From Mycobacterium sp. D16Q13 (GTDB taxonomy: Bacteria; Actinomycetota; Actinomycetes; Mycobacteriales; Mycobacteriaceae), in NCBI RefSeq assembly GCF_002013375.1, contig NZ_MAEW01000018.1, positions 124,001 through 188,000 of the forward strand: a stretch of 64,000 bases of DNA. The letters run 5' to 3'. A model generated the notes under the pieces. The model searched no databases and was not told the DNA's origin. It was given only the letters and a program-made list of their open reading frames with translations. The translations under genes and the position numbers were made by a program. Positions 7,355-15,591 of the stretch are shown here, piece after piece. The number at the start of each line of letters is the position of its first letter. Position 1 is the first letter of the stretch.

Positions 7355-8428
7355 CTACCCCGCGCGACCCTTCCCCGTGATCAGCGGCAGATCCAGCGTG
7401 GTGCGCACGCCGGCATCCGCGGCGACGACGGCAGGTACCGCATTGACCACGCGCATCGCCGTCGCGATCAGATTGGCGTAGTTGTGATCGCCGCGCGCAC
7501 TGAATGAGCCCAAATCCAGGATGTAGCTGGGCTCCCCGGTGATCTCAACGCGATAGGTGCCACCTTCGTGTGCGGGCTGTGGCCAGTCCGGTGCCAGATC
7601 CTCGCGCAGGCGGGTGAAGTGCTCAAGGACCGTCACCACCTTGCCGTCCTTGATGCCGCGCACCTCGAAATGCAGCGCGGCCATGGTGCCTGCGGGAATA
7701 TGCCCCGATGAGATCTCGAAATCCTCGGGCGCGGGAAGTTTTTCGTATGTCTCAGTGACTTCGTCCAAGTCGATACCGAGGCCGGCGGCGAGCTGTCGTA
7801 CCACCGAGCCCCAGGCCAGGGACAGCACTCCCGGCTGCAGCAGGATGGGCGTCTCGTCCATCGGCTTACCGAAACCCATGACATCGAACATCACCGTCGC
7901 ACTGTCGTAGGTGGCGTAGTCCACGATTTCGATACAGCGCACCTGATCGACGCGCTGGCAGGTGCCCATGAGTGCCAGCGGTAGCAGGTCATTGGCAAAA
8001 CCTGGATCGATTCCGCCAATGAAGATCGACGAGTTGCCCTCGCGCGCAGCAGTTTCGATGGGCTCCAGCATGTTCTCCGGGAGTACGCCCCACGGATACT
8101 GCAGGAATACTGGCGCGCTGGCGGCGATGTTGATTCCGGCGGCGAGGATCGAGCGCAGATCCTCGATCGCCTCCATCAGCCGGTTGTCGGTCATGGCGGT
8201 GTACACCACGCAGTCGGGCTTGAGCGCCAGAATCTCTGCTGGGTCCGAGGTCGCGGAGACGCCGGTGGTGGGGTCGAGCCCGGCGAGCTCACCCGCGTCC
8301 TTACCGGCCTTGTTCGCCCCAGAAACCCACACCCCGACCAGCTCCATGTTGGGGTCGGTGATTACCCCGGCCAGCGCATGCTGGCCGACATTGCCTGTGC
8401 CCCAGACGGCTACACGTGTCTTCGTCAT
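7355..8428 (-). CDS. DapB-like NAD(P)H-dependent amine dehydrogenase family protein
   Basis: A 357-residue protein with a Rossmann N-terminus (VAVWGTGNVGQHAL, residues 6-19) and a dihydrodipicolinate-reductase-like C-terminal half. Proteins of this shape include 2,4-diaminopentanoate dehydrogenase, but most mycobacterial members have no assigned substrate. It follows the SDR gene on the same strand after 21 bases and is probably its operon partner, both reached from the promoter controlled by the IclR-type regulator. The dinucleotide preference is not decidable by eye. Confidence 0.72.
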   Translation of the reverse strand: MTKTRVAVWGTGNVGQHALAGVITDPNMELVGVWVSGANKAGKDAGELAGLDPTTGVSATSDPAEILALKPDCVVYTAMTDNRLMEAIEDLRSILAAGINIAASAPVFLQYPWGVLPENMLEPIETAAREGNSSIFIGGIDPGFANDLLPLALMGTCQRVDQVRCIEIVDYATYDSATVMFDVMGFGKPMDETPILLQPGVLSLAWGSVVRQLAAGLGIDLDEVTETYEKLPAPEDFEISSGHIPAGTMAALHFEVRGIKDGKVVTVLEHFTRLREDLAPDWPQPAHEGGTYRVEITGEPSYILDLGSFSARGDHNYANLIATAMRVVNAVPAVVAADAGVRTTLDLPLITGKGRAG

Positions 8429-8449
8429 ATCAGTCCCATCTCGAAGCGG

Positions 8450-9241
8450 TCAGGAAAGGTCGGGTAGCGGGATGTCGAGGTTGGGCGCGATGAGGCCACC
8501 GTCGACTTCGAGTACCTTGCCGGTGAGGAAGCTCCCGGCAGGTGATGCGAGGTATAGGGCTGCTGCCGCGATATCGCTCGGATCACCCAGGCGATGCAGC
8601 GGCGTGTTCTTCTCCAGCGTTCCGCGCACCTCGTCGTTACCCGCCACGATTTCCAGCGCCGAGGTGAGGATGGAGCCGGGAGCGATGCCGTTGACTCGGA
8701 TTCTTGGACTCAAATCCATTGCGGCCGTCCGTGTGTACTGAGCCAGCGCGCCCTTGGCGGTGCAGTAACCCAGGAAGGCCCGGCCCGGCAGTCGGCCCAT
8801 AGTGGACGTGATGTTGATGACCGACGCGTTGTCGGATTTAAGCAGGTGCGGCACAGCGGCACGCAGCAGTGCGTGCCCGTTGAGGACATTGAAGGAGAAG
8901 GCCTCGGCGAGGTCCTCGTTGGTGGTGTCCAAGAACGGTTTCGGCATGGTGCCGCCCACGTTGTTGACGACGATGTCGAGTCGTCCGAATCGGTCTACTG
9001 CCTTCTGGGCCAGTGAAGCGGATGCTTCGGTATCGGACAGATCGGCGACCACGATCTCCGCCTGGCGGCCTGTCGCCTCGACCTTCTCCGCGACCTCCCG
9101 CAGCTGCGATTCGGTACGCGAGGCGATGAGCACATCGGCACCCGCCTGTGCGAAGGCCTCCGCAATCGCGGCGCCGAGTCCGCGGCCCGCGCCGGTAACG
9201 ACCGCGACATTGCCGTCGAGCCTGAAACGGTCCAGAATCAT
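8450..9241 (-). CDS. Short-chain dehydrogenase/reductase
   Basis: A 263-residue classical SDR from ATG 9241; the frame is open further upstream but the extension is not SDR-like and would cover the operator. Motifs: TGAGRGLG cofactor loop (about residues 17-24), NNVGG, the catalytic Ser in NITSTMG, and YCTAKGAL in place of YxxxK. It is probably NAD(P)-dependent and acts on a hydroxyl/keto lipid or aromatic intermediate. The gene is divergent from an IclR-type regulator and two copies of an operator-like palindrome lie between them. Confidence 0.87.
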   Translation of the reverse strand: MILDRFRLDGNVAVVTGAGRGLGAAIAEAFAQAGADVLIASRTESQLREVAEKVEATGRQAEIVVADLSDTEASASLAQKAVDRFGRLDIVVNNVGGTMPKPFLDTTNEDLAEAFSFNVLNGHALLRAAVPHLLKSDNASVINITSTMGRLPGRAFLGYCTAKGALAQYTRTAAMDLSPRIRVNGIAPGSILTSALEIVAGNDEVRGTLEKNTPLHRLGDPSDIAAAALYLASPAGSFLTGKVLEVDGGLIAPNLDIPLPDLS

Positions 9242-9253
9242 CTCTACCTCCGT

Positions 9254-9288
9254 GTCGAATATTCGACTACCTTGGGGCGAATAGTCGA
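9254..9288. promoter_or_regulatory. Tandem operator-like palindromes between SDR and IclR genes
   Basis: GTCGAATATTCGAC at 9254-9267 is a perfect 14-base palindrome. A second copy of its core, GCGAATAGTCGA at 9277-9288, matches TCGAATATTCGA at 10 of 12 positions. Their centres are 22 bases apart, two helical turns, so dimers would sit on the same DNA face. The site starts 13 bases upstream of the SDR start and lies between the two divergent genes. Confidence 0.6.
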
Positions 9289-9333
9289 TGCACTGTAGAC
9301 CCGGACCTTGCCTCGCGCAAGAGGGGAGAACCC

Positions 9334-10194
9334 ATGCCCGCCACTTCGCCGCCGACCGTTCGCGTGGTGCGAATCGTGGAAATGCTTGCTGCTGCAACAC
9401 AACCCAAATCGATTAGCGAGATCGCCGCATCCACGGGCATTTCCCGCGCCACCGCGACTGCCGTGGTGAACGAGTTGGAGGCTGCAGGGTGGCTAGTGCG
9501 CGACGATGAGCTTCGGTACCGCGTCGGGTCTGCCCTGCCCCGTGCCGTCGAGGCCACCCTGCCCCGGGCCATTCAGGACGCACTGGCCCGAGTTGCCGCA
9601 GAGGCACACGCTGGGGCGACGGTCAGCCGAATAGGCCCGAAGACGTTGACGATCGTCGCCAAGGCACAGGCGGGACGCCGGGCCGTCGCGGGATTCGCGG
9701 TGGGCCAGAGCATCCCGCTTGCCTTTCCCGCCGGTTCGGCGGTCATGCCCTGGCGTTCATTCGACGAACGTGCGCAATGGCTCGGTACGGCGCGTGGCCT
9801 GAGTGCGCGTTCTGGTCAGCGGCTCGTGCAGCAGGTTGCCGACTGCGGATATGTGGTCTACCGCCCCGACCACGATGACACGGGGATGGTCGACCTGCTC
9901 TCGGACCTGCTTGGTTCGGTGGGCTCGGAGGTAATGGAGGCGGCGCTGCGTGAACGGCTGCTGCGACAGCTGTCCCGGCTCACCTCGCGTCCTTATTCGC
10001 GCGATGAGCTGAGCTCCGACGCGGTACTGCCGATTAGCTATCTGGCGGCGCCCATTTTCGAGGGCGCCGATGCCGCGTACGAACTTCAGCTGGGCCCGTT
10101 GCTGCCCAGCGCGACCCGTAGCGAGCGAGAAGCGCTGATCGTGACGTTGACGCGCGGGGCGCGGGAGCTATCCGGACTATTCGCGGAGAGGTGA
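9334..10194 (+). CDS. IclR-type transcriptional regulator
   Basis: A 286-residue protein with an N-terminal winged helix-turn-helix (VRIVEMLAAATQPKSISEIAASTGISRATA, about residues 12-41). A weakly conserved effector domain follows. The ribosome-binding site GAGGGGAG precedes ATG 9334. The effector half is less typical than in standard IclR proteins, so it could be called a helix-turn-helix protein of IclR-like architecture. It probably regulates the divergent SDR-dehydrogenase pair through the tandem palindromes. Confidence 0.78.
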   Translation: MPATSPPTVRVVRIVEMLAAATQPKSISEIAASTGISRATATAVVNELEAAGWLVRDDELRYRVGSALPRAVEATLPRAIQDALARVAAEAHAGATVSRIGPKTLTIVAKAQAGRRAVAGFAVGQSIPLAFPAGSAVMPWRSFDERAQWLGTARGLSARSGQRLVQQVADCGYVVYRPDHDDTGMVDLLSDLLGSVGSEVMEAALRERLLRQLSRLTSRPYSRDELSSDAVLPISYLAAPIFEGADAAYELQLGPLLPSATRSEREALIVTLTRGARELSGLFAER

Positions 10195-10198
10195 CGCC

Positions 10199-11083
10199 CT
10201 AGCCCGCGGTGACGACGGGGACGCCCTCGGACGGTTGCACGATGACGAACCCCTGGCCCTGGAATGCGACTTGGAGCGCCTCTCCGGAGCCGCGGCCAAT
10301 GAGGGCGCCGGCCTTGAAGCTCGTCTTGAGCTGGGTCTGCAGATTCGCCGACCAGGCCACGACGGCGTTGGTATCGGCGAATGTCGGCGCCTCGGCGGCA
10401 TTGAGCACCACCGGCGGGCCGTCGGTGGTCAGCGCGACCCAACCGGTTCCGCGCAATGTCGTGTTGAACAGACCGCCTGTCACCATGCTGGCGCCCTTGA
10501 CCCGCTCGATGTTCCAGTTCAACCCAGCGGAAAAGGCCAGCACATTCTTGCCGCTGATCGAGAGGCCCGCGTTGTTCAGATTCAGCAGATGAACGTCGAA
10601 GGCGCGCTCGGCCAGGAACACGTCGCCTTGGCCAGAACACCTCATCAGGGGCAGGCCTTCACCGGTCAGCGCCTTCTTCAGGAACTTGGCCGCGCCGCCG
10701 CCCTCGAAGGCGAAGTCGACATTGCCCTGGTAGGCCACCATCGATCCCTGACGTGCGAGGAACGGCTCGCCGAGGCGAACGCGCAACAGCTTTGCGTTCT
10801 GATTGGAGATCGGCTTGGCCTCATTCTCGCTGAACCGGCCATCCACCAGATCTCCACTGATACCGGAGAATTGGTCGCCGATGGACTGAGCCTGAGCCGC
10901 CGGCTGTGCAGCCGCGGTGGGCGATGTGACCTGTGGTTCGGGCGGTGCGGAGCCTCCGAGCGGTGCCGAGCTGACCCTGCCCTGGTGTGCGACTTGATCC
11001 GTCCAGCGCTGGCCGTCGTGCCAGCGGAATTCAAACCGTCCGTCGGGATCAGGCTGCCAGCTTCCGGGGTTCGGAGTCGTCAT
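10199..11083 (-). CDS. AIM24 family protein with N-terminal DUF2510 domain
   Basis: A 294-residue protein from ATG 11083 (an in-frame ATG at 11092 gives three more residues). The first 35 residues show the DUF2510 WQPDPDGRFEFRWHDGQRWTD pattern, a short module common in actinobacterial membrane-associated proteins. An Ala/Pro/Gln-rich linker (about 40-75) follows. The rest is an AIM24/TraAF-type beta-rich domain (SISGKNVLAFSAGLNWNIERV near 180, RGSGEALQVAFQGQGFVIVQPSE at the end). AIM24 domains have no known catalytic role. It converges on the IclR-type gene with a four-base gap. Confidence 0.82.
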   Translation of the reverse strand: MTTPNPGSWQPDPDGRFEFRWHDGQRWTDQVAHQGRVSSAPLGGSAPPEPQVTSPTAAAQPAAQAQSIGDQFSGISGDLVDGRFSENEAKPISNQNAKLLRVRLGEPFLARQGSMVAYQGNVDFAFEGGGAAKFLKKALTGEGLPLMRCSGQGDVFLAERAFDVHLLNLNNAGLSISGKNVLAFSAGLNWNIERVKGASMVTGGLFNTTLRGTGWVALTTDGPPVVLNAAEAPTFADTNAVVAWSANLQTQLKTSFKAGALIGRGSGEALQVAFQGQGFVIVQPSEGVPVVTAG

Positions 11084-11104
11084 GGACTCCAACCTAGTAG
11101 GCGG

Positions 11105-11770
11105 CTAGCGCTGTTCGATCAGGATTGTGGGGACTGCCAGCCCGGGATCCTTGACGGTGGCGACCCGTGTTCCCGGCTTGTGGCCGTTGCGGATATCGCT
11201 GAGCGTGACGTCGGCGGCAGTCAGGCGCGCATGAGTCGCGTCGATGTCAGCGGTGCGCCAGGCGATTCCCCACAGCGAGTCGGGGCCGGAGGGGTCGTCG
11301 TCACGCAACACCACCTCAACCACCAGCCCTGCGCACCGGAAGAACAATTGGTGTACACCCCACGACTGCCTGCGATCCAGGCGCAGGTCGAAGCCGAGCC
11401 GTCCGCACAACGTCGCAATGATTCTGTCGCGATTGGGAGAGAACAGCACCAGGTGATCGATCTGACCACTCTCTGAGTCCGACTGTGCGGGCGGGGCGGC
11501 TCGCTGGCTCAATCCCAGGGTGAGTCCGTCAACCTGTCCCGCGGCAATGTCTCCGCGAGAAATCAGGGAGAAACCGCGTCGATCGAGCAGCCGAGTCGCG
11601 GAGGCCAGGTCCCCGACACGAAACAGCATTCCCGGGTGCGGCGCCCATTCGGGGAGACCGAGATGGAGCTGGGGATGTGGAATTTCGGTGCCGAGCAGCC
11701 TCGCGTAGGCGGCCTTTGTATCAGCGAGATTTGGAACGTCCAGAAGCACCGAGTCCAGTTCGGTGATCAT
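11105..11770 (-). CDS. VOC (glyoxalase/bleomycin resistance) family protein
   Basis: A 221-residue protein from ATG 11770, preceded by GGGAG. Two VOC half-modules are visible: ITELDSVLLDVPNLADTKAAYARLLG at the N-terminus and GQIDHLVLFSPNRDRIIATLCGRLGFDLR from about residue 120. The longer open frame continuing to 12352 runs antisense to the luciferase-like gene and is not coding. Metal ligands are not all obvious, so it could be a dioxygenase-like or glyoxalase-like enzyme. Divergent from the LLM-type oxidoreductase with only 36 bases between starts, so the two probably share control. Confidence 0.75.
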   Translation of the reverse strand: MITELDSVLLDVPNLADTKAAYARLLGTEIPHPQLHLGLPEWAPHPGMLFRVGDLASATRLLDRRGFSLISRGDIAAGQVDGLTLGLSQRAAPPAQSDSESGQIDHLVLFSPNRDRIIATLCGRLGFDLRLDRRQSWGVHQLFFRCAGLVVEVVLRDDDPSGPDSLWGIAWRTADIDATHARLTAADVTLSDIRNGHKPGTRVATVKDPGLAVPTILIEQR

Positions 11771-11806
11771 CAGAGCATTTTCTCCCTGCCGGACCGGAGT
11801 CCGCTT

Positions 11807-12919
11807 ATGCATACTGGTGGTGTGCGCTTTCAGCTTCTCGACATTGTCTTCCATCTGCCACACCCCGCGACGGGGGCGTTGGCGCCCGCCGCCGACCGGC
11901 TGAATCGGGTGGTCGAGACCGCAGTGCTGGCGGAGAGTTTGGGTTTTGATTCCTTCGCGGTCGGGGAGCGGCATGCGGGAGACGTGCTGTCGTCGGCTCC
12001 GACGGTGCTGTTGGGCGCGGTGGCCGCAGCCACTGACCGGATTCTGTTGTCCACCGGGGTCACGGTGCTGTCGCTCCTGGACCCGGTGCGCGCGGCAGAG
12101 GACTTCGCCACCATCGATCAGCTGAGCCGTGGCCGGCTCGAGATCGTCATCGGGAAGGGCAATGAGGACCGCCAGTACCCGTTGATGGGACTGGATATCG
12201 CCAGACAGTACGAGTACCTGCAGGAGAACTACGAGTTGCTGCGGAGGCTGCTGCGTGAGGAGCGCGTCGACTGGACGGGCGTACACCGGCATCCACTTGC
12301 CGACGCGACCACGTTGCCCAGGCCGTACGACGGACCGTTCCGGATCTGGCACGGCTCAGCGACTTCGACATTCGCGGTCGAACTCGCCGCCAAGTGGGGC
12401 GACCCGATAGTCACCGCAAATGCCTTGCAGCCCAAGGAGAATTACAAGGTTCTCATCGACAGGTATCGGGAGCTGTACGCACAGAATGGGCACGACCCGG
12501 CCAACCTGCATGTGGGTGCGGGCTCAGGCGGGCTCTACCTGGCAGATACGACCGAACAGGCCATCGCGCAGTACCGGCCTATCTATGAGGCACGCCTGGC
12601 GCAGATGGCGAAGCTCAAAGACCATCCGAGGGCCGTCGGCAAGTTTCCGTCCTTTGAATCCATCGAGGACGCGGCAGATCGCGGGCCGGTGTTGGCCGGC
12701 TCCCCGGAACGTGTGGCCGAGAAGATTATTCAGTGGCATGGCGCCTTCGGTCACGAGTTCCAGTCGATTTCGTTGAGCCCCGAGGCCGACTTCGAGGAAC
12801 AGCAGGACACCCTGCGCCGATTCGCCGAGGAGGTTGTCCCGCTGGTGAAGGCGGAGGTCACCTCGACGCTATGGAGCCCCCAGGACACGCAGCGAGCCAA
12901 GGGATTCACGGCGGCCTGA
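11807..12919 (+). CDS. LLM class flavin-dependent oxidoreductase (luciferase-like monooxygenase)
   Basis: A 370-residue TIM-barrel protein of the bacterial luciferase superfamily. Typical features are VVETAVLAESLGFDSFAVGERH near residue 34, PTVLLGAVAAATDRILLSTGVTVL, DQLSRGRLEIVIGKGNE and the C-terminal AGSPERVAEKIIQW. It uses FMNH2 or F420. ATG 11807 has GGAG nine bases upstream; GTG 11822 is also possible. The frame upstream of 11807 overlaps the divergent VOC gene and is rejected. Substrate unknown. Confidence 0.85.
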   Translation: MHTGGVRFQLLDIVFHLPHPATGALAPAADRLNRVVETAVLAESLGFDSFAVGERHAGDVLSSAPTVLLGAVAAATDRILLSTGVTVLSLLDPVRAAEDFATIDQLSRGRLEIVIGKGNEDRQYPLMGLDIARQYEYLQENYELLRRLLREERVDWTGVHRHPLADATTLPRPYDGPFRIWHGSATSTFAVELAAKWGDPIVTANALQPKENYKVLIDRYRELYAQNGHDPANLHVGAGSGGLYLADTTEQAIAQYRPIYEARLAQMAKLKDHPRAVGKFPSFESIEDAADRGPVLAGSPERVAEKIIQWHGAFGHEFQSISLSPEADFEEQQDTLRRFAEEVVPLVKAEVTSTLWSPQDTQRAKGFTAA

Positions 12920-12931
12920 GGGGTGCCCGTG

Positions 12932-13264
12932 TCAGATCTGACCCGGGTGATTCATGGGGTTCAGCGGGCTCGCGGGGTTGGCCGGGTTATTGGGATTCAT
13001 GGGGCTGGCCGGGTTCGCGGGGTTGTTCGGGTTCATCGGACTGGCCGGGTTCGCAGGGTTGTTTGGGTTGAGCGGGCTGGCGGGGTTCGCCGGATTCGAC
13101 ATGCTGTTCGGGCCGTATGGACCAACGTTGCAGACCGCATTGGCGTTGCCGATGCAATCACCGGGGTTGAACGGATCGGGATCTGCCGGGTCGGCACTCG
13201 CGAGAGGGGTGGCAAACAGCGTCAAGGCAATGAATAGCGCGCCGGTGGCCATCGACTGGAGCAT
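12932..13264 (-). CDS. Small secreted Asn/Pro-rich repeat protein
   Basis: A 110-residue protein. A signal peptide occupies about residues 1-24 (ALFIALTLFATPLASADPAD, cleavage after ASA likely). A short region with two cysteines (CIGNANAVCNVG, 37-45) follows, then four tandem 12-residue repeats of the form NPANPASPxNPN at 57-104. No family is recognised. Mycobacteria export many Pro-rich small proteins, but this regular Asn-Pro array is distinctive. ATG 13252 is an alternative start. It converges on the LLM-type gene with a 12-base gap. Confidence 0.72.
   Translation of the reverse strand: MLQSMATGALFIALTLFATPLASADPADPDPFNPGDCIGNANAVCNVGPYGPNSMSNPANPASPLNPNNPANPASPMNPNNPANPASPMNPNNPANPASPLNPMNHPGQI
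12953..13096 (-). repeat. Four 36-bp tandem repeats within a coding sequence
   Basis: Four consecutive 36-base units encode NPANPASPLNPN, NPANPASPMNPN, NPANPASPMNPN and NPANPASPLNPM. They stay in frame, so copy number can change without frameshift. This is a candidate variable-number tandem repeat locus. Confidence 0.8.
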
Positions 13265-13354
13265 TGAGTCAGCCTAGCAAGCCTATTGAGTCTTTCTCGG
13301 GGGATCGGACAGGGGGCTGCGTAACGGGTGGACGTGCCTGTCCTTGCCCAAAAC

Positions 13355-13368
13355 TAGAACATGTTCTA
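13355..13368. promoter_or_regulatory. KstR-like box upstream of fadD
   Basis: TAGAACATGTTCTA is a perfect 14-base palindrome and fits the mycobacterial KstR operator pattern TnnAACnnGTTnnA (from memory). It lies 46 bases before the acyl-CoA synthetase start, and TCTAAC at its right edge could be the -10. KstR represses cholesterol-catabolism genes until a cholesterol-derived CoA ester binds it. Assignment rests on motif match only. Confidence 0.65.
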
Positions 13369-13414
13369 ACGTCGAGCGAAGTGCCTGATCGGCGACCATT
13401 TACTGAGGAGCGCG

Positions 13415-15004
13415 ATGCCTGACCCATTTGACCCACTGCACGGGTCGATCAACTCCGGGCACCTGCTGGTCGCCGCTCTGAAAAAGAATGCGAACGCGCC
13501 CGCGCTGGTGCTCGGGAACGTGACGCTCACCGGTGCGCAGATGGCCGACGAGATCAGCAAGTACATCCAGGCCTTTACCGCGCTGGTGCCCGATCCGACC
13601 GATGGTCAGGGCATGTTGGCACTCAACCGCCCCGAGGTGCTGTTGGTCATCGGCGCGGGGCAGCTGCTGGGCACCCGGCGTACCGCGCTGCATCCACTCG
13701 GGTCACTCGACGATCATGCCTATGTACTGGCCGACGCCCAGATCACCACGCTGGTCATCGACCCCACCCCGCAGTTCGTCGAGCGCGCCGCCGCCCTGGT
13801 GGAGAAGGTGCCGACGCTGACCCGCGTGCTGACCCTCGGCCCCGTCCCCGCTGAGCTGGCCGAGGTGGGGCATGATCTGGTCGCCGCGGCCGCAGATTTT
13901 GCGGCGAAGCCGCTGGTGCCGGTCAACCTCTCGCCGGACCACATCAATGGCCTTACCTATACGGGCGGGACGACGGGTAAGCCCAAGGGCGTCATCGGGA
14001 CCTCGCGGTCGATTCTGACCATGACGCAGATCCAGCTGGCCGAGTGGGAATGGCCGGAGCGGCCAAAATTCCTGATGTGTACCCCGCTTTCACACGCCGG
14101 TGCCGCGTTCTTCATGCCGACCCTGATGAAGGGCGGGTCCATGGTGGTGTTGCCCAAGTTCGATGCGGGCGCCGTGCTGGCCGCGATCGAGGAGCACAAG
14201 ATCACTGCCACCATGCTCGTGCCGTCGATGATCTACGCGCTGCTGGACCATGCGGATTCTCAGACCCGCGACCTGTCCTCACTGCAGACCGTCTACTACG
14301 GCGCCTCGGCCATCAACCCGGTGCGGCTGGCGGAGGCAATCGAGCGGTTCGGGCCGATTTTCGCGCAGTACTTCGGCCAGTCCGAGGCGCCCATGGTGAT
14401 CAGTTACCTGGCCAAGGGCGACCACGATGCCCAGCGGCTCTCCAGCTGCGGCCGGCCCTCGGCGTTCCTGCGCACGGCGCTGCTCGACGAGAACGATCAG
14501 CCGGTCAAGCAGGGTGAGCCCGGCGAGATCTGTGTGGCCGGACCTTTGGTGGCGGGCGGCTATTGGGGCCTGCCCGAACAGACCGCCGACACGTTCAAGA
14601 ACGGCTGGCTGCGTACCGGCGATGTCGCGCGCGAGGACGAGGATGGTTTCTGGTTCATCGTCGACCGGACCAAGGACATGATCGTCACCGGTGGCTTCAA
14701 CGTGTTCCCCCGCGAGGTGGAAGATGTTGTCGCCGAGCATCCGTCGGTCGCACAGGTCGGTGTCATCGGGGTGCCCGACGAGAAGTGGGGCGAGGCGGTG
14801 ACGGCGATCGTGGTGTTGCGTGCGGACGCCGACAGCAGCGGCGACGCGGTGTCGAAGATGACGTCCGAAATACAGTCCGCGGTCAAGGACCGCAAGGGTT
14901 CGGTGCAGTCACCCAAGCATGTGATCGTCGCCGACTCGCTGCCGTTGACCGCGCTGGGCAAGCTGGACAAAAAGGCTCTGCGCCAGAAGTACGCCACGGT
15001 TTAG
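13415..15004 (+). CDS. Fatty-acid/steroid-acid CoA ligase (FadD family)
   Basis: A 529-residue AMP-forming acyl-CoA synthetase. Motifs in order: TYTGGTTGKPKGV P-loop at about residues 182-194, YYGASAIN, YFGQSEAPM, GWLRTGDVAREDEDGFWFIVDR, and the C-terminal catalytic lysine in LTALGKLDKKALR. The N-terminal TALHPLGSLDDHAY segment recalls M. tuberculosis FadD8 (memory, unverified). The ribosome-binding site GAGGAG precedes ATG 13415. The KstR-like box upstream suggests induction by sterols. It converges on a TetR gene with a four-base overlap. Confidence 0.88.
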   Translation: MPDPFDPLHGSINSGHLLVAALKKNANAPALVLGNVTLTGAQMADEISKYIQAFTALVPDPTDGQGMLALNRPEVLLVIGAGQLLGTRRTALHPLGSLDDHAYVLADAQITTLVIDPTPQFVERAAALVEKVPTLTRVLTLGPVPAELAEVGHDLVAAAADFAAKPLVPVNLSPDHINGLTYTGGTTGKPKGVIGTSRSILTMTQIQLAEWEWPERPKFLMCTPLSHAGAAFFMPTLMKGGSMVVLPKFDAGAVLAAIEEHKITATMLVPSMIYALLDHADSQTRDLSSLQTVYYGASAINPVRLAEAIERFGPIFAQYFGQSEAPMVISYLAKGDHDAQRLSSCGRPSAFLRTALLDENDQPVKQGEPGEICVAGPLVAGGYWGLPEQTADTFKNGWLRTGDVAREDEDGFWFIVDRTKDMIVTGGFNVFPREVEDVVAEHPSVAQVGVIGVPDEKWGEAVTAIVVLRADADSSGDAVSKMTSEIQSAVKDRKGSVQSPKHVIVADSLPLTALGKLDKKALRQKYATV

Positions 15005-15591
15005 CTCTCTGGCGAGAGCAGATTCCGGGCGCTGGTGTGGATGAAGGTGCGCAGCCACGGTGCCGGCTCACCCTTGTCGGGTAGGTGACGGCGCACCGCC
15101 GCGTAGGGCATATCGATCAGTGCGAACATCACCCTGTCGAGCGCCTCGGGAGTGACATCGCCGAACCGCCGCTCGGCGTACTCGCGCAACGCCATTCGCA
15201 CCCGCGAGTTGAGTGCCGTGAGCTCCGCGGCGAGTGTGTCGGGCCAGTGTGCCACCAGATCGGCCTTCTCGTATTGGAGTAGCAACAGCGCCTCGTTGCG
15301 GTGCGCTGCCGTCCAATCGAAGGCGTGATCGATGGTCGCGGCGAGGGCTTCGTGGGGATCGGGTAACGCGAGCGCCGTGAGGATCCCGGCCTGATAGCCG
15401 GCGATCGAACGCAGCCAGAGGCGGGCCATGAGCTCGTCGCGGCTGGAGAACCGGTGATAGATCGACCCCGAGGGGGCGCCCAGCGTTCGCCCGATGGCGG
15501 TAGCCGTGGCTGCCGACGGTCCGCCCTTGCTCACCAACGCGAGCGCCGCATCGAGGATGTCGTCGGGGGTGTACTGAGGCTTACGCCCCAC
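15001..15591 (-). CDS. TetR family transcriptional regulator
   Basis: A 196-residue protein with an N-terminal HTH (ATATAIGRTLGAPSGSIYHRF, about residues 27-47). The C-terminal region is of the type with LLLLQYEKADL and a W-rich end, seen in acyl-CoA-linked TetR proteins. It lies downstream of and overlaps the PaaI thioesterase gene by 11 bases, so both belong to one operon. The near-palindrome immediately upstream of the thioesterase is a likely autoregulatory operator. Confidence 0.86.
   Translation of the reverse strand: MGRKPQYTPDDILDAALALVSKGGPSAATATAIGRTLGAPSGSIYHRFSSRDELMARLWLRSIAGYQAGILTALALPDPHEALAATIDHAFDWTAAHRNEALLLLQYEKADLVAHWPDTLAAELTALNSRVRMALREYAERRFGDVTPEALDRVMFALIDMPYAAVRRHLPDKGEPAPWLRTFIHTSARNLLSPES

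Noticed and set aside
11636..11806. N-terminal extension of the LLM oxidoreductase frame
   Set aside because: It lies inside the divergent VOC gene; family sequence begins just after ATG 11807.
11771..12352. N-terminal extension of the VOC protein frame
   Set aside because: It is antisense to the LLM oxidoreductase, has no VOC sequence, and ATG 11770 has a good ribosome-binding site.
12953..13096. 36-bp repeats as a possible CRISPR array
   Set aside because: Repeats are directly contiguous with no spacers and encode a regular in-frame peptide.
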